64,000 nt of DNA from JAXMAR01 sp046350295 (GCA_046350295.1 JAXMAR010000012.1:1-64000), one strand, 5' to 3'. Shown: positions 8,889 to 17,373, counted from the stretch's first letter. A program made the numbers and translations. Notes: generated by a model not told the origin, from the sequence alone.

Positions 8889-9941
8889 ATGGCAGCCAGG
8901 ATCGCGGTTCTCGGCGGCGACGGCATCGGGCCGGAAGTGACCGAGCAGGCCATCCGCGTCGTCGACGCCGCCCTCAAGAAAACCGGCGCCTCTCTCACGT
9001 GGAACCGCCTTCCGTGGAGCTCCGCCTTCTACAAGGAGACCGGCGCCATCGTCCCTCCCGGCGGCTGGGATGAGCTCAAGAAGCACGACGCCATCCTCCT
9101 CGGCGCCGTCGGCCGCCCCGACGTCCCCGAGACTGTCACCGTCCACGGCCTCTTGTTGCCGCTGCGGCGCAACTTCGACCTCTACGTCAACCTCCGTCCC
9201 GCCTACCTTTTCGACGGCGTCCAGTCCCCCCTGCGCGACAAGACCCCCGGCTCCATCGACATGCTCGTCTACCGCGAGAACACCGAAGGCGAATACGCCC
9301 CCATCGGCGGCCGCCTCTACCCGGGTACCGAGCACGAGACCGCCATCCAGACCGCCGTCTTCACCCGCCGCGGCTGCCAGCGCATCATGCGCGCCGCCTT
9401 CCACGCCGCCCGCAAACGCAAGAAGCTCCTCACCAGCATCACCAAGTCCAACGCCCAGGTCCACGGCATGGGCCTGTGGGATGACTGCTTCAACGAAGTG
9501 AGGCAGGAGTTCCCGGACGTGACGAGCCGCTCCCTTCTCGTCGACGCCGCCGCCATGGACCTGGTCCGCAAGCCGGAGAGCTTCGACGTCCTCGTCGCCT
9601 CCAATCTCTTCGGCGACATCCTCACCGACCTCTCGGCCATGGTCACCGGCTCGGTCGGCCTCGCCGCCAGCGCCAACATCAACCCCGAGCGCGCCTTCCC
9701 CAGCATGTTCGAGCCCGTCCACGGCTCCGCCCCCGACATCGCCGGCAAAGGCATCGCCAACCCCCTCGCCGCCATCCTCTCCGCCAAGCTGATGCTCGAC
9801 CACCTCGGCCACGCCGACGCCGCCGGAACGATCCACAAGGCCATCGCCCGCGTCCTGAAAGAGGCCCATGTCAAGACGCCCGATCTGGGCGGCAAAGCGA
9901 CGACCACGCAGATGGCCGACGCCGTCAGCGCGGCGTTGTGA
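8889..9941 (+). CDS. Isopropylmalate/tartrate/D-malate dehydrogenase family enzyme
   Basis: A 350-residue NAD-dependent beta-decarboxylating dehydrogenase. The N-terminus has GGDGIGPEV, the substrate region is NFDLYVNLRPAY, and YRENTEGEY is the active-site segment. The metal/NAD region reads SNLFGDILTDL, followed by MFEPVHGSAPDIAGKG. The RENTEGEY segment, the ITKSNAQVHGM stretch and ASANINPERAFPSMFEPVH resemble tartrate/D-malate dehydrogenases more than leucine-pathway LeuB, which usually has RELTGGIYFG. I therefore prefer a tartrate/D-malate-type activity, although a LeuB role cannot be excluded; no leuA, leuC or leuD lies nearby. The start at 8889 has an AGGAG ribosome site about ten bases upstream. 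It is followed by a strong inverted repeat that may end transcription. Confidence 0.88.
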   Translation: MAARIAVLGGDGIGPEVTEQAIRVVDAALKKTGASLTWNRLPWSSAFYKETGAIVPPGGWDELKKHDAILLGAVGRPDVPETVTVHGLLLPLRRNFDLYVNLRPAYLFDGVQSPLRDKTPGSIDMLVYRENTEGEYAPIGGRLYPGTEHETAIQTAVFTRRGCQRIMRAAFHAARKRKKLLTSITKSNAQVHGMGLWDDCFNEVRQEFPDVTSRSLLVDAAAMDLVRKPESFDVLVASNLFGDILTDLSAMVTGSVGLAASANINPERAFPSMFEPVHGSAPDIAGKGIANPLAAILSAKLMLDHLGHADAAGTIHKAIARVLKEAHVKTPDLGGKATTTQMADAVSAAL

Positions 9942-9950
9942 TGCACAGTT

Positions 9951-10005
9951 CAGAGCCGGAAGCGTGAGCGACGGTGTAGGTCCGCCGCGAACGCTTCCGG
10001 CTCTG
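9951..10005. repeat. 15-bp perfect inverted repeat between convergent genes
   Basis: CAGAGCCGGAAGCGT at 9951-9965 is matched perfectly by its reverse complement ACGCTTCCGGCTCTG at 9991-10005, with a 25-base loop. It lies 10 bases after the dehydrogenase stop and 38 bases before the stop of the convergent gene. There is no T-run on either side, so it is not a classical intrinsic terminator. A dispersed palindromic element or mRNA 3'-end stabiliser is as likely. Confidence 0.7.
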
Positions 10006-10043
10006 ACGACGATTCAGCCTCCGATGTCGGACTGGGGCGAGCC

Positions 10044-10439
10044 TCAGCGGGGCGCCGGGGCCGGAGCGAACTGGACCTCGAACGACCAGCTTCCGCCGTC
10101 GCCACCCGTCGGCTGCGCCGTGCCGACGATACGGTTACCCATGATGCGGCCGCGATAGATGCAGTTGCCGAAGCGGATCGTGACCTGGTCACCGTCCTGC
10201 TGGTACGTGCCGTTCACGACGCCGGGGGAAACGTCGTCGACCATCCCGCAGCTGCCATCCGCGCGGAAGGCGAAACCGAGCTTGGTCGGGCGCCCGGTCA
10301 CCGTTTCGCCGCCGACCCAGGCGGTGTTGCTGATGGTCTTGATGGGCGCCCTGTCCTGGGCGTTCACCGTGGCGTCTTGCAGAAGGGCGATGGTGGCGAG
10401 AGCGATGAGGGCGAGCTTGACCTTTTGAACGAGGATCAT
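10044..10439 (-). CDS. Small exported protein, unknown function
   Basis: The ATG at 10437-10439 is preceded by an AAGGACC ribosome site and starts a 131-residue protein. Residues 1-28 are a signal peptide (VQKVKLALIALATIALL, with cleavage likely after VNAQ). The mature part is a small beta-rich domain with the pattern NTAWVGGETVTG...FRADGSCGMVD...GTYQQDGDQVTIRFGNCIYRGRIMGNRIVGTA. This is reminiscent of short lipocalin-like single-domain proteins that test whether a substituent changes a beta-barrel. Two cysteines could form a disulphide. Upstream in-frame codons to 10529 are rejected because they add a polar stretch before the signal peptide. Function is unknown. Confidence 0.75.
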   Translation of the reverse strand: MILVQKVKLALIALATIALLQDATVNAQDRAPIKTISNTAWVGGETVTGRPTKLGFAFRADGSCGMVDDVSPGVVNGTYQQDGDQVTIRFGNCIYRGRIMGNRIVGTAQPTGGDGGSWSFEVQFAPAPAPR

Positions 10440-10554
10440 GACTTGGTCCTTGGGTTGTTGGTATACGTTGTTGTTGCCGTAGACGCGAGCGAATAGCCGC
10501 CGGCCCTGGCATTGTGACGCCGCCGTCAAAAAAAAATGATTGCGCTGAACGCCG

Positions 10555-11586
10555 CTACTCGTCTGCCGTGACTTTGCCGCGGAACGAGCGGTAGAGGAAG
10601 GTGAAATAGCCGAGGGCGAGCAGGGAGCCGAGGGCCCACCAGACCAGGCCCGCTTGCATGCTGTAATCCCCGGTGCGCGTGTTGTAGATGGTGAGGCTGC
10701 GGCCGGGACTGGCGCTATCGGGCAGCAAGGCGGGATAGATGGCGAAAAAAGCGCCCGCCATCATCATGACGAGAAAAGCCGACGAGGAGAGGAACGCGGC
10801 CAGATCATTTCCCTTTCGTCGATACCACCAGATACCGCCCAGCGCAAGCGCCGCGAACACGGGAATAGACCAGCCCCACGGCCGGCGCTCCAGTCCCTCC
10901 GCCGCTCCGGGCCGGACATAAAGCGTGGCGACCAGACCCGCCCCGGCGAGGACGGCCAGCGCGAGGCAACCGCGGCTCACCAGCCGGCGCGCGTTGTCGC
11001 GCACCGCGCCTACCGTCTTGAGCGCCACGTACGAAGCGCCGTGAACGGTCAGAGCGGCGAAGGCCAGGAGGCCCGTGAGCGTGGTGTACCAGTCGAGAAT
11101 GCCCGGATGGGGGCCGACGCCGAAGTCCGTCCAGAGGGGCACGAAGAAGTAGCCGTCCGCCTGGAGCGGAACGCCGCGCAAGACATTCCCCATGGCTACG
11201 CCGTAGAAGAACGCCAGCAACAGGCTCGCCGTCGAGAAGCTGAAATCGCAGAGCGAATGCCAGAGCGGATCGTCGATGTGCCCGCGCAGCTCGATGCCCA
11301 GGCCGCGCAGGATCAAGAGCCAGAGCGTGATCATCAGCGCGAGGTAGAAGCCGCTGAAGCTCGAGGCGTAGACGAGCGGGAAGGCGAAGTAGAGCGCTCC
11401 GCCGGCCGCGAGCAGCCAGACCTCGTTGGCGCCCCAGACCGGGTGGATGGTCCGCCCGACGAGCAGGCGCTCCTCCGGCGTCTTCGCGATCCAGGGGCTG
11501 ACGATGCCGACGCCGAGATCGAAGCCGTCGAGGACGACGTAAGCGATCAGGATCACGCCGAACAGCAGGAACCAGAACGTCTCCAT
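10555..11586 (-). CDS. cydB: Cytochrome bd ubiquinol oxidase subunit II
   Basis: A 343-residue polytopic membrane protein starting METFWFLLFGVILIAYVVLDGFDLGVGI, the signature of CydB (VLDGFDLG). The conserved segment HPVWGANEVWLL follows at about 48-59. Seven to nine membrane helices are visible. CydB is the second core subunit of bd-type quinol oxidase, which reduces oxygen to water in the cytoplasmic membrane without pumping protons. The start at 11586 is preferred to an upstream ATG because the family begins with MxxxWF. The partner cydA lies immediately upstream on the same strand with a 68-base gap. No CydX was identified, and no cydDC assembly genes are within the window. Confidence 0.93.
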   Translation of the reverse strand: METFWFLLFGVILIAYVVLDGFDLGVGIVSPWIAKTPEERLLVGRTIHPVWGANEVWLLAAGGALYFAFPLVYASSFSGFYLALMITLWLLILRGLGIELRGHIDDPLWHSLCDFSFSTASLLLAFFYGVAMGNVLRGVPLQADGYFFVPLWTDFGVGPHPGILDWYTTLTGLLAFAALTVHGASYVALKTVGAVRDNARRLVSRGCLALAVLAGAGLVATLYVRPGAAEGLERRPWGWSIPVFAALALGGIWWYRRKGNDLAAFLSSSAFLVMMMAGAFFAIYPALLPDSASPGRSLTIYNTRTGDYSMQAGLVWWALGSLLALGYFTFLYRSFRGKVTADE

Positions 11587-11596
11587 GATCCTCAAT

Positions 11597-11673
11597 AATG
11601 CAGAATGCAAAGGTCAGAATGCAGAATGAGAAATGTAAGCTCATTCCGCATTCTTCATTTAGCATTCTGCATT
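11597..11673. repeat. Direct and inverted AATGCAGAATG repeats in the cydA-cydB gap
   Basis: The 11-mer AATGCAGAATG occurs at 11597-11607 and 11619-11629, and its exact reverse complement CATTCTGCATT occurs at 11663-11673. The right-hand copies overlap the last codons of cydA (EMQNAK). The A+T content is clearly higher than in the flanking genes. The repeats could fold into alternative hairpins between the two cistrons; function is unknown. Confidence 0.55.
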
Positions 11674-13004
11674 TCGTTCGCCTCCTTTCGGTCCAGCCCG
11701 TGCCGCACCTCGTGCCAGAAGAGGAACGTGTAGATGATGCTCAAAAGGGCGTACAGGCCCATCCAGCCGAGCAGCGTGAACAGAGCGTTGCCCGCCGAAA
11801 CAGTCAGCGAGTGGCCGTCCGCCGTGCGCATCAGGCCGTGCACGATCCATGGCTGCCGCCCCAGCTCCGCAGTGATCCAGCCGGCCGTGTTGGCGATGAA
11901 CGGGAACGGGAAGCTGAGCATCAGGATCCAGAGCATGCCGCGGGTGGTAAAGAGCTTCTTGCGCCAGAGCAGCAACAGCGACAGGCCGGTGATGCCGAGG
12001 AAGATCGTGCCGAGGCCGACCATGATGTGGTAGCAGTAGTAGAGCAGCGGAATGTTGTCGGGCCACTGGTCGCGCGGAAACGAGTCGAGGCCGGGCACGG
12101 TCGCCTCCCAGCGGCGATGCGTGAGGAAGCTGAGCGCCTTCGGGATCGAGATCGGGTTGTCGATGGCCTGCGTCTCCATGTTCGGCTGCCCGATGAGGAC
12201 CATCGAGGCGCCCTTCTCGGTGTGGAACAGCCCCTCCATCGCCGCCAGCGTTATCGGCTGATGCTCCGTCACCAGCTGCCCCTGCGCGTCCCCCGTCGGC
12301 CATAGCTGAAGAAACGCGGCGATCCCCGCGGCGATCACGCCCGTCGCGACGAAGAGCCGCCCCTGCTCCTCATGCCGCTTCGACAGCAGATGGAAGGCGC
12401 CGACCGCGGCCACGACGAAGCCGCCGGTGACGACGGCGCCCCCCATGACGTGCGGGTATTCCCAGAGCGCCCAGCGATTGAAGAGGAGCGCCCAGAAGCT
12501 GGTGAGATGGCACGTGCCGTCCGCCGCGATCTCGTAGCCGACCGGGTGCTGCATCCAGGCGTGGGCGGTGATGATGAAGAAGCCGGAGAGCCACGAGCCG
12601 ACCCAGAGCATGACGGCGAAGAAGAGCTGCATCTTGCGGCTGAAGCGTTTGCCGCCATAGAGGAAGAGCCCCAGGAAGGCGGACTCGAGGAAGAAGGAGA
12701 AGACCCCCTCCATGGCGAGCGAGGTGGCGATGACCCCGCCGGCGTAATGCGAAAAGCGGGCCCAGTTCGTGCCGAACTGGAACTCCATCGGCACGCCGGT
12801 GACGACGCCGAACAGGAAGTTGAGCGCGAAGAGCCGGCCCCAGAACCGCGCCGCCCGGTCGTACTTTTCCTCCCCGGTCCGCAAGGCCCGCCACTTGAAA
12901 AAGACGAGCAGCGGCGCCAACCCCATCGTGAGCTGCGGGAACAGGTAATGGTAGCTGACCGTGAACGCGAAATGCAGACGATGAACGTCCAGGGCGCTGT
13001 CCAT
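11655..13004 (-). CDS. cydA: Cytochrome bd ubiquinol oxidase subunit I
   Basis: A 449-residue membrane protein with the CydA opening DVHRLHFAFTVSYHYLFPQLTMG; His19 is the expected high-spin haem ligand. The conserved GVVTGVPMEFQFGTNW segment and the FFLESAFLG segment with its proton-channel glutamate are present. The quinol-binding Q-loop (roughly residues 245-310) is short, and at 449 residues the protein is much shorter than the long-loop E. coli type, so it resembles the short-loop 'cyanide-insensitive oxidase' class. The last residues, NEMQNAK, fall in a small repeat region. The gene is the first of a cydA-cydB operon and is divergent from the small gene at 13,122. Confidence 0.93.
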   Translation of the reverse strand: MDSALDVHRLHFAFTVSYHYLFPQLTMGLAPLLVFFKWRALRTGEEKYDRAARFWGRLFALNFLFGVVTGVPMEFQFGTNWARFSHYAGGVIATSLAMEGVFSFFLESAFLGLFLYGGKRFSRKMQLFFAVMLWVGSWLSGFFIITAHAWMQHPVGYEIAADGTCHLTSFWALLFNRWALWEYPHVMGGAVVTGGFVVAAVGAFHLLSKRHEEQGRLFVATGVIAAGIAAFLQLWPTGDAQGQLVTEHQPITLAAMEGLFHTEKGASMVLIGQPNMETQAIDNPISIPKALSFLTHRRWEATVPGLDSFPRDQWPDNIPLLYYCYHIMVGLGTIFLGITGLSLLLLWRKKLFTTRGMLWILMLSFPFPFIANTAGWITAELGRQPWIVHGLMRTADGHSLTVSAGNALFTLLGWMGLYALLSIIYTFLFWHEVRHGLDRKEANEMQNAK

Positions 13005-13121
13005 GAGTTGGACTCCGGGGCCGGGGGCCGCTCGGTCAGCCTACGGATTTACCCATGGCGGGGAAAAGCGGGCGTGTTGAAAGCCGTGTGATGTTATGAT
13101 GGATCGAGCGAGGAAAACGTC

Positions 13122-13379
13122 ATGGAACCAGCCATCGCAACGGTCGCGCCACAGCCTGCCTGCCTCTCGCCACAAGAGCAAGATGATTGGACCAGCTATT
13201 TTCGGTTACTCAAGGCGGGACAACTCGATCAATACGTGGGCAAGTTTGTCGTCGTCCATAAGAAGGCAGTCGTCGCCTTCGGGGAAGATCCGGACGCGCT
13301 CCGAACGCAAGTCGCCGGGTCCACGGGAATAGACCCCAACCGGATGACAATCGCGTTTATCGATCGAGGCGACGTATGA
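13122..13379 (+). CDS. Small DUF5678-like protein
   Basis: An 85-residue protein. The central part, LDQYVGKFVVVHKKAVVAFGEDPDALRTQVAG, matches the layout of small DUF5678-type proteins ('...YxGxWVAVxxGxVVAxGxDxxxL...'). These are often encoded beside a predicted aspartyl-protease or other small partner. No catalytic residues are evident. The stop overlaps the start of the next gene by four bases (ATGA), so the two are probably co-translated. It is divergent from cydA, with about 115 bases for promoters between them. Family assignment is from the pattern only. Confidence 0.65.
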   Translation: MEPAIATVAPQPACLSPQEQDDWTSYFRLLKAGQLDQYVGKFVVVHKKAVVAFGEDPDALRTQVAGSTGIDPNRMTIAFIDRGDV

Positions 13380-13906
13380 TTACAGCCAGCCTCCTTTGCG
13401 CCACTCTCTGGACAGGCATCTGCCAGACGCCTCCAGTCGCAAATCCGCCCGCCGAAACGGACCGATTGCTTGGGCTTCTCGAGACAATCACCAACATCGA
13501 CGGCGGACAGAGCATCTCCTCGGACAATAGCCAGGTGATTGTGAACACGTCTGGTATCGACAAGATCGTGAAAATGGGTCCGAAGGTCGTGCCCGACCTA
13601 GTCCGCATCATGAAGTGCGAGACGATCACTTTCGACACGTTCACGCGCTGCTACAGCGCATGCGACCAGATTCTGAGAGCCATCGACCCCAAGGTGCGCG
13701 TTTTCTGGACCGGCGGAAGCAATCTGAAAAAGATAGGCGGCGTGCGCCGTATCTTCTCCGGGGGACATGAAGACGAATTGGGGTTCCGCAGAGCAGTTGT
13801 CAAAAGCATCGAGGCACAGTTCCAGCGTCTGAAGGCGAAAAAGACTGATCGAGGAATTTATCCCATGAATTCGCTCGTTCCCGCTGATCGCCTCCATGAT
13901 TACTGA
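13376..13906 (+). CDS. Hypothetical exported protein
   Basis: A 176-residue protein beginning at the ATGA overlap with the DUF5678-like gene. Residues 1-17 (MITASLLCATLWTGICQ) can serve as a short signal sequence. The mature part has a helix-rich pattern, including IDKIVKMGPKVVPDLVRIMKCE, that recalls a HEAT-like helical pair, then a segment with two cysteines in RCYSACDQIL. No known catalytic motif is seen and I do not recognise the family. It ends 12 bases before the convergent RdgC-like gene. Confidence 0.6.
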   Translation: MITASLLCATLWTGICQTPPVANPPAETDRLLGLLETITNIDGGQSISSDNSQVIVNTSGIDKIVKMGPKVVPDLVRIMKCETITFDTFTRCYSACDQILRAIDPKVRVFWTGGSNLKKIGGVRRIFSGGHEDELGFRRAVVKSIEAQFQRLKAKKTDRGIYPMNSLVPADRLHDY

Positions 13907-13918
13907 CCGTCGCCAACG

Positions 13919-15067
13919 CTATTCCGCCTTCAACCACTTCTTCATCCGCCCCAGTTCCTTGGTCCACGCGTCCCCCAGCCGCCGCTCGAGGAACGCTTGA
14001 TAGAGGAGGTCGAGGGTCTCGAGCAAGTGCCGGATCTGCCCGACGCGCGCCTCCAACCGGGCGCGCTCTTCCTCCCCCTCCGGCGCGGTCAGCTTGGCGC
14101 CGCTGATGGCGAGCGTCTCCGCCTGGAGGGTCAGCTCGTAAGGCTGATCGTGCCGCGCCAGCAAGAGGCCGACTTTGCGCGGCAGCTTGCCGGCCTGGAT
14201 GGCGCGATGGGCTTCGGGCAGGCGCGTCGGCCCGTCGCTGCTGATGCTCTCTTTCCCTGTCTGGCCGCGCGGGCATTCGAGCGACAGCGTTCGTGCCAGC
14301 GTCACCTCGGCCTTGGAGCCGTCGCTCAGGGGGACGCTCTCGCCTTCGGTCTCGAGGAAATACCAGAGCCAGAGGAGGAACTCGTTGCCGATAAAATCAC
14401 GGTTGTTCTCGTCGGGCAGCCAGGCCAGCTTGGAGGGGGCGCCGGCGGTGAAGACGCTGGGCCGCGCGTCGTCGACGCTGCGTTTTTGCCCGCTCGCCTC
14501 GGCCTGGCTGAACGCCTGCCGTCCGGCGCCGAGCATGTCGAGCTTCAGACCGAACGTCGCCTCAAAGAGAGGGTGGAGTCGATCGATGGCCGAGACCGAC
14601 GTCGTGCCGACCAAGAGCTCGCCGGACAGGGCGTCCCAGAGGATGGGGAAGACCCTGCGGCGGGTGAAGCGGCCGTCCTGCGCCTCGCGCTCGAGACGCT
14701 CGCGCGCGAGCTGCTTGGCGTCGCGCTTCTGCCGGCTGCTCGGATGGCCGCTCGGGTTTTCGGCGGCCAGGCCCTCCAGCTCGACCTGCGTATAGGCGCG
14801 CAAGAGATCGGAGGGAATGGCGACGGTGTCGACGCGGAGGCCGAAGTGCAGCGCGTCGTTGATCACGTTCTTGGCGAGGTCGAAGCGCGTGTCGAGGATG
14901 TGGTCCAGCGCCACCCAGCCCGCCTGCACGCCGTCGGCCGAGACCTGCCGCTGCGTCCCCATGCGGTGGTTGTGCAGCTGATCCAGCTGATCGGGACCAA
15001 AGGAGCGCGGCGCCCGGCCCTTGACACGGAAACGCCAGCAGGTGAGACGGCCGGAGAGGAATGGCAT
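13919..15067 (-). CDS. RdgC-like (recombination-associated) protein
   Basis: A 382-residue protein. Its layout parallels RdgC. An N-terminal strand-rich part mentions a conserved GW (VQAGWVALDHILDTRFD), followed by a 'G-L-R-VDT-AIPSDLL-RAYTQVELEGL' strand-helix. A basic helical stretch (QKRDAKQLARERLEREAQ) then leads into RRRVFPILWDALSGELLVGTTSV, comparable to the RdgC order 'ARAFSRFSQTMMWID...GLIMVD'. The C-terminal third has a helical region. RdgC forms a DNA-encircling ring that restrains RecA; whether this homologue does so is inference. It is longer than the roughly 300-residue proteobacterial protein. The ATG at 15065-15067 is preceded by a purine-rich AAGAAGAG. Confidence 0.55.
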   Translation of the reverse strand: MPFLSGRLTCWRFRVKGRAPRSFGPDQLDQLHNHRMGTQRQVSADGVQAGWVALDHILDTRFDLAKNVINDALHFGLRVDTVAIPSDLLRAYTQVELEGLAAENPSGHPSSRQKRDAKQLARERLEREAQDGRFTRRRVFPILWDALSGELLVGTTSVSAIDRLHPLFEATFGLKLDMLGAGRQAFSQAEASGQKRSVDDARPSVFTAGAPSKLAWLPDENNRDFIGNEFLLWLWYFLETEGESVPLSDGSKAEVTLARTLSLECPRGQTGKESISSDGPTRLPEAHRAIQAGKLPRKVGLLLARHDQPYELTLQAETLAISGAKLTAPEGEEERARLEARVGQIRHLLETLDLLYQAFLERRLGDAWTKELGRMKKWLKAE

Positions 15068-15151
15068 CGTTGCTCTTCTTCGTTTAGCCGCAGTTCGCAG
15101 AACCGCGGGGGACTTGATCCGTGTCGGAGGACGTTGCAGGCGGGAAAAACG

Positions 15152-15180
15152 AAAAAACCCGAGCGGTCCTCGGGTTTTTT
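15152..15180. terminator. Bidirectional intrinsic terminator
   Basis: A perfect 12-base stem (AAAAAACCCGAG at 15152-15163 with CTCGGGTTTTTT at 15169-15180) and a five-base loop. T-runs occur on both strands, so it can act in either direction. It sits just downstream of the minus-strand small gene at 15203-15397 and upstream of the RdgC-like gene, insulating the two. Confidence 0.8.
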
Positions 15181-15202
15181 TGGACGGGGTGTCAACGGGT
15201 GG

Positions 15203-15397
15203 CTAGCTTTTGGACCAGCTGTAGGATGCGGCGGCCTCGTGGGGACGGCTCGCTTCCCGATCCTTCTTCTCCATCTCTTCGTGGACGACCGGATGCCAGG
15301 AGGATTCGCGCCGGTCCCGCGGGCAATAGTTTTCGCGAGCCCAACGCCGCATACGCAGCTCTTCGATGAAGTCCAGCTCCAATACACCGCTACTCAT
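15203..15397 (-). CDS. Small acidic/basic hypothetical protein
   Basis: A 64-residue protein, LELDFIEELRMRRWARENY followed by a region containing SSWHPVVHEEMEKKDRE. The charge distribution and the WHP-x-V-x-EEM pattern look like a real, conserved short protein of a type I associate with planctomycete genomes, but no function is known. The last ten residues are low-complexity. It is closely followed on the same strand by a strong intrinsic terminator. No catalytic motif is present. Confidence 0.55.
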   Translation of the reverse strand: MSSGVLELDFIEELRMRRWARENYCPRDRRESSWHPVVHEEMEKKDREASRPHEAAASYSWSKS

Positions 15398-15618
15398 GAC
15401 ACGTCCTCTAAGGGTACAGCAGGGTACAAACCCGGATGTGTGCCGTCGACAGTCTACTATATCGGAGAAATCGCCAAGATCAAGAATCCACCGAACCTTC
15501 TACCCAAAAATGTGTCTCGCTACCTTCGGCAACGTTTGCCCTCGCCTCCCCGCCTCCGAAAGTCTCCCGGTTTAGCCAAACCGGTATACAGACATATCCC
15601 GCACGAAACACTGGGAGG

Positions 15619-17373
15619 TCAGTTTTTCGTGTCCAGGTTCCAAATCTTCGGACAGATCTTCTTCGTCATCCGCGTCAGATAACCGCGCACTTTCCGAAAG
15701 GTCCGCAACTTCCGCACCTGCTGCGCCACGCACTGGGCGACGTCCACCGTGCAGCTGCGGATCAGCTCCTTCACCGTCGGCACGAACGCCGGGCTCATGC
15801 TCAGCCGCCTCAGGCCCATGCCCAAGAGCGGCAGCACCACGCGCGGCCGGCCCGCCATCTCGCCGCACAGCGTCACCGGCTTGCCCTGGTCCCTGCAGAC
15901 GCGCAAGACATACTCCAGCAAGCGCAGCACCGGCGGGTTGAAGGGCTCGCACAGGTGGGCCACCTTGGGATTGTCCCGGTCCGCCGCCATGACGTACTGG
16001 ATGAGGTCGTTGGAGCCGATGCTGACGAAATCCACTTCCTTGAGGAGCGAACGGATCGAGAGGACGGCGGACGGCACTTCGAGCATGATGCCCAGGTGGA
16101 GGTCGTCGCGGAACTTGGCCTTCTGCCGGTTGAGCTTAAGCTTGGTCTTCTCGACCATGCGCTTGAGCCGGCGCACCTCCTCGAGGGTGCTGATCATCGG
16201 GAAGAGGATGCTCACGTCCCCTTCGGTCGCCGCCTTGAGGATGGCCCGCAGCTGCGTCTGGAAAAACTCGGGATAGGCCGTGCTGAGACGGATGCTGCGC
16301 CAGCCCATGAACGGGTTGGCTTCGCGCTGATGTCCGAAATAGGGCAGCAGCTTGTCGCCGCCGAGGTCGAGCGTGCGGATGCAGACGCGGTTGTTCGGGG
16401 CCGCGCGGATGATCTCTTGGTAGGCCGCGAACTGCTCCTCCTCGTCCGGCACGGTCGGATGCGTCAGGAACAGGTATTCGGTGCGATAGAGACCGACGCC
16501 GCTGGCCCCACTCCGCGCCGCCATCTCAGCGTCGGCGGCGTTGTTGACGTTGGCGAGCAACTCCACCGCTTCGCCGTCACGCATCACCGGCGCCTGGTCC
16601 CGGTTCTCCACCAGCTTGTCGCGCAGGTCGACGTACTCGCGCTGGAGCTTGCGGTAGGCCGCTTCCGTCTCCGCGTCCGGCTTGATGTGGACCAGACCCT
16701 CCCGGCCATCGAGGGCAAGAAGGTCCCCGGTCTTGCACGCTTGCTGCATGCCGCGCATGCCGGTGACCGAAGGAATGCCCAGCGAGCGCGACAGGATGGC
16801 CGCGTGCCCCGTCGTGCCGCCGATCTCCGTGATGACGCCGACGATCTTGAGGCGCTGCAGCGTCAGCGCCTGCGAGGGGAGCACCTCGTGCGCCACCAGG
16901 ATCACCGGGTCCTCCCCCGTCAGCGCCTGGCCGTCGCAGCTGGGCAGCGCGAGCTGCGCCTGGATGCGCCCGACGACGTCGCGGATGTCGGCCATGCGCT
17001 CGCGGATGTACTCGTCCTGGATCTTCTCGAAGAGCTGCGTGTACTCGTCGAGGATCTCGTGCAGGGCGCTGGAGGCGTCGAGGTGCTTGTGCAGGATCAG
17101 GGATTTGACTTTCCCGACCAGCGCCGGATCGCGGAGCAAGAGACGATGGCCGCGAAAGATGGCCGCCTCGCCTTCGCCGAGCTGGCGGTGGACGCGGTCG
17201 ACGATCTCGTCGAGCTCGCGGCCGGCGGCCTGGCAGGCGTTGTCGAAGCGGATGACCTCGGCCGAGAGGGCGGCTTCGTCGAGCTGGTGCGGCTCGCGGC
17301 GCGCCAGCACATCATCCACGCAATACGCGCGGGCCACCGCCACCCCCGGCGAAACCGGTACGCCCTTGAGCAT
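15619..17373 (-). CDS. ptsI: Phosphoenolpyruvate-protein phosphotransferase (PTS Enzyme I)
   Basis: A 584-residue Enzyme I. It opens LKGVPVSPGVAVARAY, as is usual for the family. The phosphohistidine site is GGTTGHAAILSRSLGIPSV, with His190. The PEP-binding TIM barrel carries GLYRTEYLF, LGGDKLLPYFG, IGSNDLIQYVMAADRDN and the catalytic-cysteine segment LCGEMAG. Enzyme I takes phosphate from PEP and passes it to HPr. No HPr gene or sugar-specific EII is in the window, so a regulatory PTS is as likely as sugar import. The C-terminus carries about 30 extra basic residues (LRTFRKVRGYLTRMTKKICPK) beyond the barrel. It lies 31 bases downstream of a small membrane-protein gene on the same strand. Confidence 0.92.
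   Translation of the reverse strand: MLKGVPVSPGVAVARAYCVDDVLARREPHQLDEAALSAEVIRFDNACQAAGRELDEIVDRVHRQLGEGEAAIFRGHRLLLRDPALVGKVKSLILHKHLDASSALHEILDEYTQLFEKIQDEYIRERMADIRDVVGRIQAQLALPSCDGQALTGEDPVILVAHEVLPSQALTLQRLKIVGVITEIGGTTGHAAILSRSLGIPSVTGMRGMQQACKTGDLLALDGREGLVHIKPDAETEAAYRKLQREYVDLRDKLVENRDQAPVMRDGEAVELLANVNNAADAEMAARSGASGVGLYRTEYLFLTHPTVPDEEEQFAAYQEIIRAAPNNRVCIRTLDLGGDKLLPYFGHQREANPFMGWRSIRLSTAYPEFFQTQLRAILKAATEGDVSILFPMISTLEEVRRLKRMVEKTKLKLNRQKAKFRDDLHLGIMLEVPSAVLSIRSLLKEVDFVSIGSNDLIQYVMAADRDNPKVAHLCEPFNPPVLRLLEYVLRVCRDQGKPVTLCGEMAGRPRVVLPLLGMGLRRLSMSPAFVPTVKELIRSCTVDVAQCVAQQVRKLRTFRKVRGYLTRMTKKICPKIWNLDTKN

Noticed and set aside
8889..9941. Leucine-pathway LeuB
   Set aside because: The RENTEGEY and SANINPERAFPSMFEPVH segments and lack of leuA/leuCD nearby favour the tartrate/D-malate type, so the gene symbol leuB was not assigned.
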